64,000 nucleotides of DNA, taken from assembly GCF_900129585.1 (NCBI RefSeq), contig NZ_FQWF01000002.1, positions 302,904-366,903 on the forward strand, in the 5' to 3' direction. Origin of the DNA: Flavobacterium micromati. Lineage in GTDB: Bacteria; Bacteroidota; Bacteroidia; Flavobacteriales; Flavobacteriaceae. Each line of letters starts with the position of its first letter. The first letter of the stretch is position 1. Positions 10,031 through 18,945 of the stretch are shown piece by piece. A program made the position numbers and the translations under genes. The notes under the pieces were generated by a model. It was not told the origin of the DNA, ran no database searches, and was given only the letters and a program-made list of their open reading frames with translations.

Positions 10031-10447
10031 TTATTCTATTGGTAATTTTCTATAATATTCGTTTACAAAAGTTTTTTGTCCTTCTCTAAAAATATTGAAA
10101 CAATTAAAATTTATCAAAACACCTTTTGGAGATTTCAATAAATTCAAATGATTCAAAAGCTTAGCATCAAAAGCAGGATGCATTTCTGTAACAGCTTTTA
10201 ATTCAACAACTATTAAACCTTCAACAAACAAATCACATCTAAAATCGCATTCCATCTCTTTCCCTTTAAAAACAACAGGAATTTTGAGTTCTGAAACAAA
10301 ATTAATATTCCTCAATCTTAGCTCTTCTTTTAAACATTGGTGATAAACACTCTCTAGTAATCCTCTACCCATAATTTTATGAACTTCAATTGCTGCTCCA
10401 ATTATTTTAAAGCTTAATTCGTTTAAATATTTCTGAGTAACCATCAT
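10031..10447 (-). CDS. GxxExxY protein (PD-(D/E)XK-like fold)
   Basis: A 138-residue protein of the GxxExxY family; the signature reads GLLESVY near residue 30. Further on, CDFRCDLFVEGLIVVELKAV has the D...E-x-K spacing of PD-(D/E)XK nucleases, followed by KLLNHLNLLKSPKGVLINF. The family is common in Bacteroidota and its function is not established. Two adjacent ATGs (10447 and 10444) can serve as start. It does not belong to polysaccharide synthesis: it splits the SGNH/MBOAT pair and sits between inverted copies of a repeat. A mobile or repeat-associated nuclease is possible but unproven. Confidence 0.85.
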   Translation of the reverse strand: MMVTQKYLNELSFKIIGAAIEVHKIMGRGLLESVYHQCLKEELRLRNINFVSELKIPVVFKGKEMECDFRCDLFVEGLIVVELKAVTEMHPAFDAKLLNHLNLLKSPKGVLINFNCFNIFREGQKTFVNEYYRKLPIE

Positions 10448-10487
10448 AAATATATTTTAATTAGTTCATGAATTTATTTTTTTTTGG

Positions 10488-11680
10488 GATTCTCTTTTCT
10501 GTAAAAATGAAATGCCTTTTATTCATTCCCTCAATCCTATGATTCTATGTGGTTAAAAATCTTTCTTGTTTTATTCTTTTACTAAAGTTGTTTAAATGAA
10601 ACAAACCGTTGCAACTTGTTTAAAACTCTCTTTTCTAGAAAAAATGAAATACCTTTTATTCATTCCCACAATCCTATGATTCTATGTGGCTAAAAATTCT
10701 TCTTATTTTTATTCTTTTACTAAAGTTGTTTAGATGAAACAAACCGTTGCACCTTTTTTAAAAACTCTGTTTTCTATAAAAAATGAAATGCCTTTTATTT
10801 ATTAACACGATCCTATGATTCTATGTGGCTAAAAATTCTTCTTATTTTTATTCTTTTACTAATGCTGTTTCAATTAAACAAATTGTTTCAACTTATTTAA
10901 AAACTCTGTTTTCTATAAAAAATGGAATGCCTTTTATTTATTAACACGATCCTATGATTCTATGTGGCTAAAAATTCTTCTTATTTTTATTCTTTTACTA
11001 ATGCTGTTTAGATGAAACAAACCGTTGCACCTTTTTTAAAAACTATGTTTTCTATAAAAAATGAAATGCCTTTTACTTATTAACACGATCCTATGATTCT
11101 ATGTGGCTAAAAATTCTTCTTATTTTTATTCTTTTACTAATGCTGTTTCAATTAAACAAATTGTTTCAACTTGTTTAAAAACTCTCTTTTCTAAAAAAAA
11201 TGAAATGCCTTTTATTTATTAACACGATCCTATGATTCTATGTTGTTAAAAATCTTTCTTGTTTTTATTCTTTTACTAAAGTTGTTTAGATGAAACATAC
11301 CGTTGCACCATTTTAAAAACTATGTTTTCTATAAAAAATGAAATACCTTTTATTTATTAACAAGATCCTATGATTCTATGTGGCTAAAAATTCTTCTTAT
11401 TTTTATTCTTTTACTAATGCTGTTTCAATTAAACAAATTGTTTCAACTTATTTAAAAACTCTCTTTTCTAAAAAAAATGAAATGCCTTTTATTTATTAAC
11501 ACGATCCTATGATTCTATGTGGCTAAAAATTCTTCTTATTTTTATTCTTTTACTAAAGTTGTTTAGATGAAACAAACCGTTGCACCTTTTTTACAAACTA
11601 TAAATCTATAAAAAATAAAATGCCTTTTATTTATTAACACGATCCTATGATTCTATGTGGCTAAAAATCTTTCTTGTTTT
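10488..11680. repeat. tandem array, nine units of ~139 bp
   Basis: The marker ATCCTATGATTCTATG begins at 10534, 10671, 10810, 10949, 11088, 11227, 11365, 11504 and 11642, giving periods of 137-139 bp. Units are highly similar. The segment after ACTAA alternates between two versions (GTTGTTTAGATGAAAC and GCTGTTTCAATTAAAC) from the third to the eighth unit, so the true period there is a ~278-bp dimer. The array ends at the stop codon of the MBOAT gene and begins about 40 bp upstream of the GxxExxY start. There is no other gene in this stretch. Confidence 0.95.
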
Positions 11681-13114
11681 TTAAAACTGAAAATAAATAA
11701 ACTCCTTATAATCGCTAAATGTACCAAGCGCAACAATAGCAATCAAACAGAAACTTAATTTCAACCAAGAATTTTTTCCTGAAATAGGTTCAACCTGATT
11801 TTTAAAATTCCACTCTACAGCAACAAACGCAAAAATGATTAATAGCAATTCGTAATTATAACGCTCGTTTTCGAGATATTGCGCATCAAAACTGAGATTT
11901 GAAAACATCCGTTTGATGTAGTCAAAAGCATCTCCAATCGATTTTGCTCTAAAAAATATCCACGCTAAACAGGTCAATGCAAATGTGCTTAAAATGTTAA
12001 AAAAGACTCGCACCGAATTTAAATTCCACCTCAATGAAACCATTTCCATATTAGACCTATTCGTTTTTAGTACTAATAACGGCAGAAAATAAAGCGCATT
12101 TATAAATCCCCATGCGATAAAAGTCCAATTAGCGCCATGCCAAAAACCGCTCACTAAAAAAATTATAAAGGTGTTTCTAATTTTCATCGCCATTCCGCCA
12201 CTACTTCCTCCTAGCGGAATGTATAAATAATCCCGAAACCAAGACGATAGCGAAATATGCCAGCGCCGCCAGAACTCGGCTATGTCTCGAGAGAAATAGG
12301 GATAATTAAAATTTCTAAGCAAGTCAATACCAAAAAGCTTGGACATTCCTAAAGCCATATCCGAATATCCTGAAAAATCACCATAGATTTGAAAAGCAAA
12401 ATAAACAGCACCAAGTACTAATGACAGCGAATTCATCGATTCATGGTTGTCAAAAATAGCATTGGCATAAGTAGCGCAAGTATCTGCAATCACCACTTTT
12501 TTTACCAATCCCCAGATAAATTGAAAAACACCCTCCTTCGCTTTTTGAAAATCAAAGTCGCGTTTTACTTTTACTTGTGGTAATAAATGAGTTGCTCTTT
12601 CTATTGGTCCAGCAACCAGCAAAGGGAAATAACTAACAAACAACGAATAATCGACAAAGTTATATTCGGCTTTAATTCTTTTTAAATAAATGTCAATTAC
12701 ATAAGATAAACCGTGAAAAGTATAGAAAGAAATACCGACTGGAAGCAAGACGTTTAATAAAATCGGACTGGTTTGTAATCCAAATCCATTCATGAAATCA
12801 GAGAAAGAAGTGGAAAAAAAATTATAATATTTAAAAACACCCAAAAGACCAAGATTGATTGTAATGGTAAGCCAAAACCAAAATTTCCGAACGCTTTCTT
12901 TTTTTGCTTTCTCAATTTGGATTCCGGTGTAATAAACCAAAAAAGTCGAGAAAACCAGCAAGAATAAGAACCTCCAATCCCAACAAGAATAGAAGTAATA
13001 ACTTGCAATTATTAAAATAGAGTTTTGGGTACTTTTATTTTTATTAAAAACAAACCAATATAAAATAAATACAATAGGAAGGAAAATGGCAAAAGAAAGG
13101 GAATTGAAGAACAT
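11681..13114 (-). CDS. MBOAT family O-acyltransferase (AlgI/DltB-like)
   Basis: 477 residues, multi-spanning membrane protein. Family motifs: VSYFPLLVAGPIER near residue 160, FGIDLLRNFNYPYFSRDIAE, EFWRRWHISLSSWFRDYLYI near 270-290 and FWHGANWTFIAWG near 325, which contains the conserved MBOAT histidine. AlgI/PatA-type members pass acetyl groups across the inner membrane for O-acetylation of exopolysaccharide or peptidoglycan. Here the substrate is probably the glycan of this locus, and the SGNH-like protein at 8887-9756 is a likely partner. Its stop codon touches the tandem array. Confidence 0.92.
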   Translation of the reverse strand: MFFNSLSFAIFLPIVFILYWFVFNKNKSTQNSILIIASYYFYSCWDWRFLFLLVFSTFLVYYTGIQIEKAKKESVRKFWFWLTITINLGLLGVFKYYNFFSTSFSDFMNGFGLQTSPILLNVLLPVGISFYTFHGLSYVIDIYLKRIKAEYNFVDYSLFVSYFPLLVAGPIERATHLLPQVKVKRDFDFQKAKEGVFQFIWGLVKKVVIADTCATYANAIFDNHESMNSLSLVLGAVYFAFQIYGDFSGYSDMALGMSKLFGIDLLRNFNYPYFSRDIAEFWRRWHISLSSWFRDYLYIPLGGSSGGMAMKIRNTFIIFLVSGFWHGANWTFIAWGFINALYFLPLLVLKTNRSNMEMVSLRWNLNSVRVFFNILSTFALTCLAWIFFRAKSIGDAFDYIKRMFSNLSFDAQYLENERYNYELLLIIFAFVAVEWNFKNQVEPISGKNSWLKLSFCLIAIVALGTFSDYKEFIYFQF

Positions 13115-13136
13115 CTTGAGTAATTGCGGGGCTTTA

Positions 13137-14213
13137 TTATATTATTTTAAAGTGATTTTCTACCATTTGATTTAACGAAAAAGCATCTTCAACTAATAAT
13201 CTTGTGTTTTTCGAAATCTTTTTTTCGCCCAAATATACTTTTTTTATTATGTCTTGTAGCATAAAACTGTTTTTTGCCTCAGTAATAAAACCATTGTCTC
13301 CATCAGTGATTACTTCTTTATTTCCACCTACATCAGTGGTAATTACAGGAACATTTGCAGCTAAACTTTCTAATATTGAAAGACTAAAACATTCCATGTG
13401 CGTGGGTTGTATCATATAATCATAATGACAAAACAGCTCATTTAAATTTGCGGAACTACCCATAAATTGAAAGTTTCTTTTTACTTCCCTATTTTTTGTT
13501 TGCATCATTAAAGCATCTTTAAGAGGCCCGTCTCCAAAAATAGCTATTTTAATTTCGCTTTTAATAGCATCTGGTAACTGAGAAACAGCGTCGATTAAAT
13601 CCTGAATTCCTTTCGATTCTCTTAAATGCGAAGCAACTATAAACGTTGGATTAACCGTATTCCTAGTTGTTCGCACTTGTATATTATCGATCATAACGCC
13701 GTTGTAAATAGCGATCGTTTTGTGCTTTAAATAGTTACCAAAATCTTTAACAATCTCGTGAACGGTATAATTAGAGACGCCAATAAACAAATCAATATAT
13801 CTCGAAAAGAGTATTCCTTTAACTCTTTTTTCTACTATTTTTTTTAATGAATATCCACTCAAAGGTCTTGGATTGTGATCTATTACAATAATTTTTACAG
13901 CTGACAACCTTTTGATTTTGTAAAAAAAAGGAGTGCATAATTCTACAAAATGAGTAATCACATGAGTGTAATTCGTTTTGTTTTCTTTGCAAAAAATCAG
14001 AAAAAAATTTTCAACATTTTGTTCTTTACTCTCGATTATTTTTAACTTAAAATATTCTCCATGCGTGGAATGATTTGGAAAAAACCAATCTACTTCCACA
14101 TTATTCTGTTTGCATTTAGCGTCAAATTTCCAGAAAAAATGATCCATTCCGCCCACTCTTTCCGGCAGTAATTCATAGTTGCAAAGGATTGCTATTTTTT
14201 TATTTACGACCAT
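13137..14213 (-). CDS. glycosyltransferase family 4
   Basis: A 358-residue GT-B enzyme. It begins with a Rossmann strand IAILCNYELLPERVGGMDHF containing the GG acceptor loop. IYNGVMIDNI near 165, FIVASHLRESKGIQDLIDAV near 185 and QPTHMECFSLSILESLAANV near 275 form the donor domain with the EX7E motif. It overlaps the upstream gene by 10 bp. Probably one of the repeat-unit transferases. Confidence 0.9.
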   Translation of the reverse strand: MVVNKKIAILCNYELLPERVGGMDHFFWKFDAKCKQNNVEVDWFFPNHSTHGEYFKLKIIESKEQNVENFFLIFCKENKTNYTHVITHFVELCTPFFYKIKRLSAVKIIVIDHNPRPLSGYSLKKIVEKRVKGILFSRYIDLFIGVSNYTVHEIVKDFGNYLKHKTIAIYNGVMIDNIQVRTTRNTVNPTFIVASHLRESKGIQDLIDAVSQLPDAIKSEIKIAIFGDGPLKDALMMQTKNREVKRNFQFMGSSANLNELFCHYDYMIQPTHMECFSLSILESLAANVPVITTDVGGNKEVITDGDNGFITEAKNSFMLQDIIKKVYLGEKKISKNTRLLVEDAFSLNQMVENHFKII

Positions 14214-15595
14214 TCCAAAAGTTTTTCAGCAATTCTTTTACCTGTATGGGGCAAAGGTTTGCTAACTTGCATTTCTAATAATTGCTTTCTATTCTCTGAA
14301 TCCAGATTTGAATTTTCTAAGTACTCATTTATTGCTAAAATCAATTCTCCTTCGTTTTTTACAATTTTAGTAGCATTACTATTGACAACATTTGTAATAT
14401 GTGCATAATTCAAAAATCGTTGATCATCATACAATCCGTTTTTAGCAGTACCAAAAACAGTATTTATTACTGGTTTGTCAAATTGCATAAAGTCTAGACT
14501 CATCGTAGACAACATATTTACATTCAAATCAGAATATGCTAAAATTGCTCTCAAGTCTTTTACATCTTCTATCGTTGGAACTCTTTGCGACCATTCTTCT
14601 TGATGACCTTCTCGCGATAAACTCCATTTAGGATAGTTCCATTTTATAAAAGGAAATTCCTTAACCAATTTAGCAAACCGAATTGGATCTTCTGCTGGCG
14701 AGGTTCTCACTAATAAATTGACTTTTTCTATTTTTCGATTTAAAATAGCAGCGGCAATAGTTTCAATATACAATTCGTCATTTTTACTAGTAGAAATATC
14801 GCCACAGCTGAAACAAATTGTTTTTTTGGATGCATCCAAAGCAAATTTAGACTGAAAATCTTCCTTACTAGAGTGATAACGTTCTAAAACATAAGGTTCA
14901 AATTGCGGTGTTCCCACAACTTCAATATTTTCTTTCTTGACTAATGTATAAAATTGCCTTAATTCACTCTTCATCAAATCACTCCAAACTAAATAAAAAT
15001 TAAAATCAGCAGCCATCCGACCTTTAGAAGCCAAATTATCCCACGAAAAAATGAAGGATGCTGTCTTAATTTTCAATTGTTCTGCCTGATAAACTAGCGG
15101 CGCTATGTAAGGAGGACGTTGGTGTGTGAAAAATAATAAATCAATATTTTCTTTTTTTAATAACGCTTTGTATTGAACCGTAATTGGATGATTTTTAAAA
15201 GTTTGCTGTTGCCAAAAATTGAATCTGCTTATCCATTTTTCGGAATGAAGTTTAACAGCTATTTTAAAAATAAAACGGGTTGCATGACCTCTAACAGTTT
15301 TGAAATTAGAATTATTGGTGTGTAAGTTATCTTGAATACCAAAGTTGTCCTTTATGTGCAGTTTTAAATGCGCTATTTCTTTTACTTTTCTAAAAAACCA
15401 AGTTTTAAAAGTTTCTTCGAAAACACCCAATTCAATAATTTTTGAGTTTATAGCGAATGTTGAATAAACTTTGGATGGCAAAAAAGAGAGTATAACAACC
15501 TCATCGAATGTTTTTTCGGCTTCGGTTAAAAAATCACTTAAAATAAAATTTCTAAAACCTACGCCATCTGTAATTACAATGCCTAATTTTTTCAT
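14204..15595 (-). CDS. putative GT-B-fold capsule glycosyltransferase next to neuC
   Basis: 463 residues, not a standard GT4. It starts KKLGIVITDGVGFRNFILSD; the middle has FTHQRPPYIAPLVYQAEQL and FIFSWDNLASKGRM, then VVGTPQFEPYV. The C-terminal half has DASKKTICFSCGDIS and ILAYSDLNVNMLSTMSLDFM, resembling the nucleotide-binding half of UDP- or CDP-glycerol-type transferases. It directly follows neuC, so transfer of the nonulosonic acid is one possibility, but no sialyltransferase signature is visible. Function beyond a glycosyltransferase-like fold is inference. Confidence 0.6.
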   Translation of the reverse strand: MKKLGIVITDGVGFRNFILSDFLTEAEKTFDEVVILSFLPSKVYSTFAINSKIIELGVFEETFKTWFFRKVKEIAHLKLHIKDNFGIQDNLHTNNSNFKTVRGHATRFIFKIAVKLHSEKWISRFNFWQQQTFKNHPITVQYKALLKKENIDLLFFTHQRPPYIAPLVYQAEQLKIKTASFIFSWDNLASKGRMAADFNFYLVWSDLMKSELRQFYTLVKKENIEVVGTPQFEPYVLERYHSSKEDFQSKFALDASKKTICFSCGDISTSKNDELYIETIAAAILNRKIEKVNLLVRTSPAEDPIRFAKLVKEFPFIKWNYPKWSLSREGHQEEWSQRVPTIEDVKDLRAILAYSDLNVNMLSTMSLDFMQFDKPVINTVFGTAKNGLYDDQRFLNYAHITNVVNSNATKIVKNEGELILAINEYLENSNLDSENRKQLLEMQVSKPLPHTGKRIAEKLLEWS

Positions 15596-15631
15596 GCTAT
15601 AATTCTATCTTAATCCTAAAAGCGGTACACT

Positions 15632-16753
15632 CTAAATATCCCTAAATTGTTTTTGTTGATTCAACTGCCAAATATCCGATTTTTCAAGATAATCTAGAAA
15701 TAATTCAGCACTATTTCCATTACCAAAGTCACCATTTACTTTTTGAATTTCATGAGAATCAATGGATGATAATGCTTGCGTAATACTATTTTCTGAATAA
15801 TCAGTATTTATGATATCAGCATTTACCGCTCTATTTTGCTGTCGTGTCCCTATGTTTATAATTGGAATTCCATAATATGGAGCTTCTCTAATTCCCGCAC
15901 TACTATTTCCTATAAAGAATTGCGCATTTTTTAATAAGGTCATGAAATATTCAAATCGTAGCGATGGAAAAACACGAAAACGTTTGTTATTATTTAATTT
16001 TTGATAAGCATCAAGAATAAATTGACTTCCAAGGTCATTGTTGGGATAAATAACAACATAATTATGCTTGTCGGCTAATAAAGAATTTACAAATGTATTT
16101 GCGTAATGCTCCATCTGCTTGATTTCAGTTGTAACTGGATGAAACATAACAATAGCATAATTATAAAAAGGAATTTGATAATATTTTTTTACAATTTCTA
16201 AATGTGGTAATTCGTTAGAAAACATAATATCAATATCTGGGGAACCAATTGTAAAAATAGATTCCTTAATTTCTCCCATTTGTAATAATCTTTTCTCAGC
16301 CTCACTATTGGACACAAAATGAATGTGACTTAGTTTTGAAACGCTGTGACGAATCAGTTCGTCAACAGTGCCAGAAACTTCTCCCCCTTCAATGTGAGCA
16401 ACTAAAATATTATTGAGCGAACCTACAATTGCTCCGGCCAGCGTTTCTACTCTATCACCGTGCACTACAATAATATCAGGAAGCACTGCTTTGCAATAGC
16501 TTGATAAACCTTCAATAGTTTTAGCAAGTGTTAGATCCATGGTTGACTCATGGGTATAATTTTCAAAAGTGTGTACATTTTTAAAGTTGCACCTTTCAAT
16601 TTCAATTAACGTATAACCGTATAATTCTTGTAAATGCATCCCAGTTACAAAAACAAAAACTTCAAATAGCGGTTGCTTTTCAAGAATTTGGATTAATGGC
16701 TTTATTTTTCCAAAATCAGCACGCGTTCCTGTTAAGAAAAGTATTTTTTTCAT
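15632..16753 (-). CDS. neuC: UDP-N-acetylglucosamine 2-epimerase, hydrolysing
   Basis: 373 residues from MKKILFLTGTRADFGKIKPL. It converts UDP-GlcNAc to ManNAc plus UDP, the first step of sialic-acid-type synthesis. Motifs: GTRADFGKIKPLI at the N-terminus, VVHGDRVETLAGAIVGS near residue 90, AHIEGGEVSGTVDELIRHSV near 115, and GNSSAGIREAPYYGIPIINI near 290. The frame stays open a further 105 codons upstream, but that stretch is made of dispersed repeats (SNRAQSRLS, LDCARRDK), so the ATG at 16753 is chosen. The GIY-YIG insertion separates it from neuB. A legionaminic-pathway LegG activity cannot be excluded. Confidence 0.88.
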   Translation of the reverse strand: MKKILFLTGTRADFGKIKPLIQILEKQPLFEVFVFVTGMHLQELYGYTLIEIERCNFKNVHTFENYTHESTMDLTLAKTIEGLSSYCKAVLPDIIVVHGDRVETLAGAIVGSLNNILVAHIEGGEVSGTVDELIRHSVSKLSHIHFVSNSEAEKRLLQMGEIKESIFTIGSPDIDIMFSNELPHLEIVKKYYQIPFYNYAIVMFHPVTTEIKQMEHYANTFVNSLLADKHNYVVIYPNNDLGSQFILDAYQKLNNNKRFRVFPSLRFEYFMTLLKNAQFFIGNSSAGIREAPYYGIPIINIGTRQQNRAVNADIINTDYSENSITQALSSIDSHEIQKVNGDFGNGNSAELFLDYLEKSDIWQLNQQKQFRDI

Positions 16754-16838
16754 TTTAATCTTGTAGTCTAATAAAGGATATTGATTTGTGAAGAAATATC
16801 TAAAGCTTCCTTCATTCCAAATTGATCTGCCTTGGAGC

Positions 16839-17121
16839 TTGTCACGTCGAGCGCAGTCGAGACGATTCATCATGAAATTAATCACAACAGCGCATAATCT
16901 CGACTTTAGTCTGCCTTGGAGCTTGTCACGTCGAGCGCAGTCGAGACGCTTCTCACTGTCGTCAATCTGATTGTAATTAATTTCGACATAAATCGATCTC
17001 GACTTTAGCCTGCCCTGAGCGATAGTTGAAGGGCTCAATCTCGACTGCGCTCGATTTGACAAAGACAATAGATTTTATTGTCACGTCGAGCGCAGTCGAG
17101 ACGCTCCCACGTGAATCGCGG
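16839..17121. repeat. cluster of dispersed CGTCGAGCGCAGTCGAG repeats, left of the GIY-YIG gene
   Basis: The core TGTCACGTCGAGCGCAGTCG occurs at 16839-16864, 16924-16948 and 17079-17104; an inverted variant ending in ATTTGACA lies at 17040-17061. A second motif, CCTGAGCGATAGTTGAAGGG, lies between. The copies at 16924 and 17079 mark one 155-bp unit of the type found twice on the other side of the GIY-YIG gene. This 378-bp stretch between neuC and the GIY-YIG gene has no other gene. Confidence 0.92.
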
Positions 17122-17131
17122 TCGAGACACT

Positions 17132-17464
17132 TTACAAATTGCCCTCGTCCTTCTCCGGACTGTATTTGTAATGAGTCGCATTCCTGCATTCCGATAAATT
17201 CTGTATTTGATCAAAATTTTCATCTATTAAAGCTTGCTTTTTAACTCTACTCCATTTCTTGATTTTTTTCTCAAATTCAATCGCTTGATTTGGTTCCGTA
17301 AAATCTTGACAAAAAGCTAACGTTACAGGTCTCCTAGAGTGAGTATAAGCATTTGGATATTTCCCCGCATTATGTTCTATAAGTCGTCTTTCAATATCCG
17401 AGGTTACTCCAACATAAAGTGAGCCATCGCTACATGATAAAATATACGTATAATAAAATTTCAT
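17132..17464 (-). CDS. GIY-YIG nuclease family protein
   Basis: A 110-residue single-domain GIY-YIG protein. YTYILSCSDGSLYVGVT holds the YIL...YVG core at residues 5-21, followed by DIERRLIEHNAGKYPNAYT with the conserved arginine and histidine, and AIEFEKKIKKWSRVKKQALI with the metal-binding glutamate. Small proteins of this type are numerous in flavobacteria and their role is unknown. It has no evident role in glycan synthesis, sits between neuB and neuC on the same strand, and is bracketed by the same repeat unit on both sides. The last ~15 residues run close to the repeat block. Confidence 0.88.
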   Translation of the reverse strand: MKFYYTYILSCSDGSLYVGVTSDIERRLIEHNAGKYPNAYTHSRRPVTLAFCQDFTEPNQAIEFEKKIKKWSRVKKQALIDENFDQIQNLSECRNATHYKYSPEKDEGNL

Positions 17465-17538
17465 GATTTAGATTATAAAATTACTTTTAATCCACCACTA
17501 TTTCCAGTTGTACTTATGTAACCGACTTATGGTTATAC

Positions 17539-17883
17539 TGTCACGTCGAGCGCAGTCGAGACGCTTCTCAAGGTGGTCAGTCTGATTGTAATTAATTTCA
17601 ACACAAATCAATCTCGACTTTAGCCTTTCCTGAGCGATAGTCGAAGGGCTCAATCTCGACTGCGCTCGATTTGACAAAGACACATAATTAATTGTCACGT
17701 CAAGCGCAGTCGAGACGCTTCTCAAGGTGGTCAGTCTGATTGTAATTAATTTCAACACAAATCAATCTCGACTTTAGCCTGTCCTGAGCGATAGTCGAAG
17801 GGCTCAATCTCGACTGCGCTCGATTTGACAAAGACACCAGATTTTATTGTCACGTCGAGCGCAGTCGAGACGCTCCCGCGTGA
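17539..17883. repeat. two tandem ~154-bp units of the CGTCGAGCGCAGTCGAG family, right of the GIY-YIG gene
   Basis: Core copies lie at 17539-17563, 17693-17717 (with CAAGC for CGAGC) and 17848-17872, 154-155 bp apart. Each unit holds an inverted core (17655-17676 and 17809-17830) and CCTGAGCGATAGTCGAAGGG. The layout of core, CTGATTGTAATTAATTTC, second motif, inverted core and core equals the unit left of the GIY-YIG gene. The stretch 17465-17884 has no other gene; the array ends at the neuB stop. Confidence 0.93.
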
Positions 17884-17884
17884 A

Positions 17885-18934
17885 TTAAATTGTAGACGTC
17901 ACATCATCCCAATATAATTGTTCGTCATTTTCAATGTCTTTCAAAGCTATTTTTCCCAAGATTTCGTCGTAATGTACCGCAAGAATTTCTCCTGTTCCCG
18001 GACGCTTTACCCAGATATTTCCTTTGGAAAAAATATCCCCCTTTTTGATGCTCTGAATCGAACACACAGTTGCAAAAGCAAAATCTATTGTAACTTGTTC
18101 TTCTTTAGAAGGTTCTTTTGTTCCGCCGCGCATTTGCCAAATTTCATTGGTAGAAAGAATCAATTCGCGACTTGCATTTTCATCCATACTACACACGATA
18201 TCTGGACCCGTTCGCTGCATTGTATCTGTAAAATGACGTTCTAAAATACTAGCTCCTAATGCCACAGCACCAAGACAAGCATTATTATTTAACGTGTGAT
18301 CAGATAATCCAAATACTTTTTCTGGAAACGCCTGATGTAGCTGTGTCATAGCGCCCAAACGTACCAAATGTATCGGCGTTGGATATAAATTTGTAGTATG
18401 TAACAAAGCAACAGGAATGTTATACTTATCAAAAATTGCAACCGCTTTTTGTACACTTTCAATCGTATTCATGCCAGTACTCAAAATAACTGGTTTACCA
18501 AAAGTGGCTATATGTTCCAATAAAGGATAATTGTTACATTCACCAGAACCAATTTTGTAAGCTGGAATATCAAATTTTTTCAGTCGCTCAGCTGCCGCAC
18601 GAGAAAAAGGTGTCGAAATAAAAATCATCCCTTTACTCTCTGTGTAGTTTTTTAGTTCTAATTCTTCCTCTTCATTGAGTGAACAACGTTCCATTATTTC
18701 ATAAATAGAAACGGTAGCATTCCCTGGAATCACTTTTTTAGCAGCTCCACTCATTTCATCTGCCACAATATGGGTTTGGTGTTTTACCATCTCAACGCCC
18801 GCTCTTTTTGCTGCATCAACCATTTCTTTGGCTACAGCCAAAGATCCTTCATGATTAATCCCAATTTCAGCTATAACCAGTGGTGGATAGTCAGGCCCTA
18901 TTTTTCGTCCGGCGATTTCTATGTATGGATTCAT
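17885..18934 (-). CDS. neuB: N-acetylneuraminate synthase family protein
   Basis: 349 residues. It condenses an N-acetylated hexosamine such as ManNAc with phosphoenolpyruvate to give the nonulosonic acid. The NeuB TIM barrel shows [20 protein letters not shown] at residues 20-39, VKHQTH near 50, [14 protein letters not shown] near 105, [18 protein letters not shown] near 125, and LSDHTLNN near 215. The C-terminal SAF (antifreeze-like) domain includes [11 protein letters not shown] near 305. Length is normal for the family. With neuC and neuA it forms a full CMP-nonulosonate route. Neu5Ac and legionaminate synthases cannot be told apart safely here. Confidence 0.92.
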   Translation of the reverse strand: MNPYIEIAGRKIGPDYPPLVIAEIGINHEGSLAVAKEMVDAAKRAGVEMVKHQTHIVADEMSGAAKKVIPGNATVSIYEIMERCSLNEEEELELKNYTESKGMIFISTPFSRAAAERLKKFDIPAYKIGSGECNNYPLLEHIATFGKPVILSTGMNTIESVQKAVAIFDKYNIPVALLHTTNLYPTPIHLVRLGAMTQLHQAFPEKVFGLSDHTLNNNACLGAVALGASILERHFTDTMQRTGPDIVCSMDENASRELILSTNEIWQMRGGTKEPSKEEQVTIDFAFATVCSIQSIKKGDIFSKGNIWVKRPGTGEILAVHYDEILGKIALKDIENDEQLYWDDVTSTI

Positions 18935-18945
18935 TTATTTAAAGT

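Noticed and set aside
10488..11680. CRISPR array
   Set aside because: Units are ~139 bp and similar over their whole length; there are no short repeats with unique spacers and no cas genes.
16754..17068. N-terminal extension of NeuC
   Set aside because: The open stretch consists of dispersed repeats; the family begins at MKKILFLTGTRADFG.
16977..17244. Several 60-72-codon frames on both strands around 17 kb
   Set aside because: They cross the repeats or run antisense to the GIY-YIG gene and have no family features.
17498..17758. 86-codon leftward frame right of the GIY-YIG gene
   Set aside because: Made of the same repeat peptides (SNRAQSRLS, LDCARRD); a by-product of the repeat.
17918..18244. 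108-codon frame antisense to neuB
   Set aside because: Shadow frame; Phe/Cys/His-rich.
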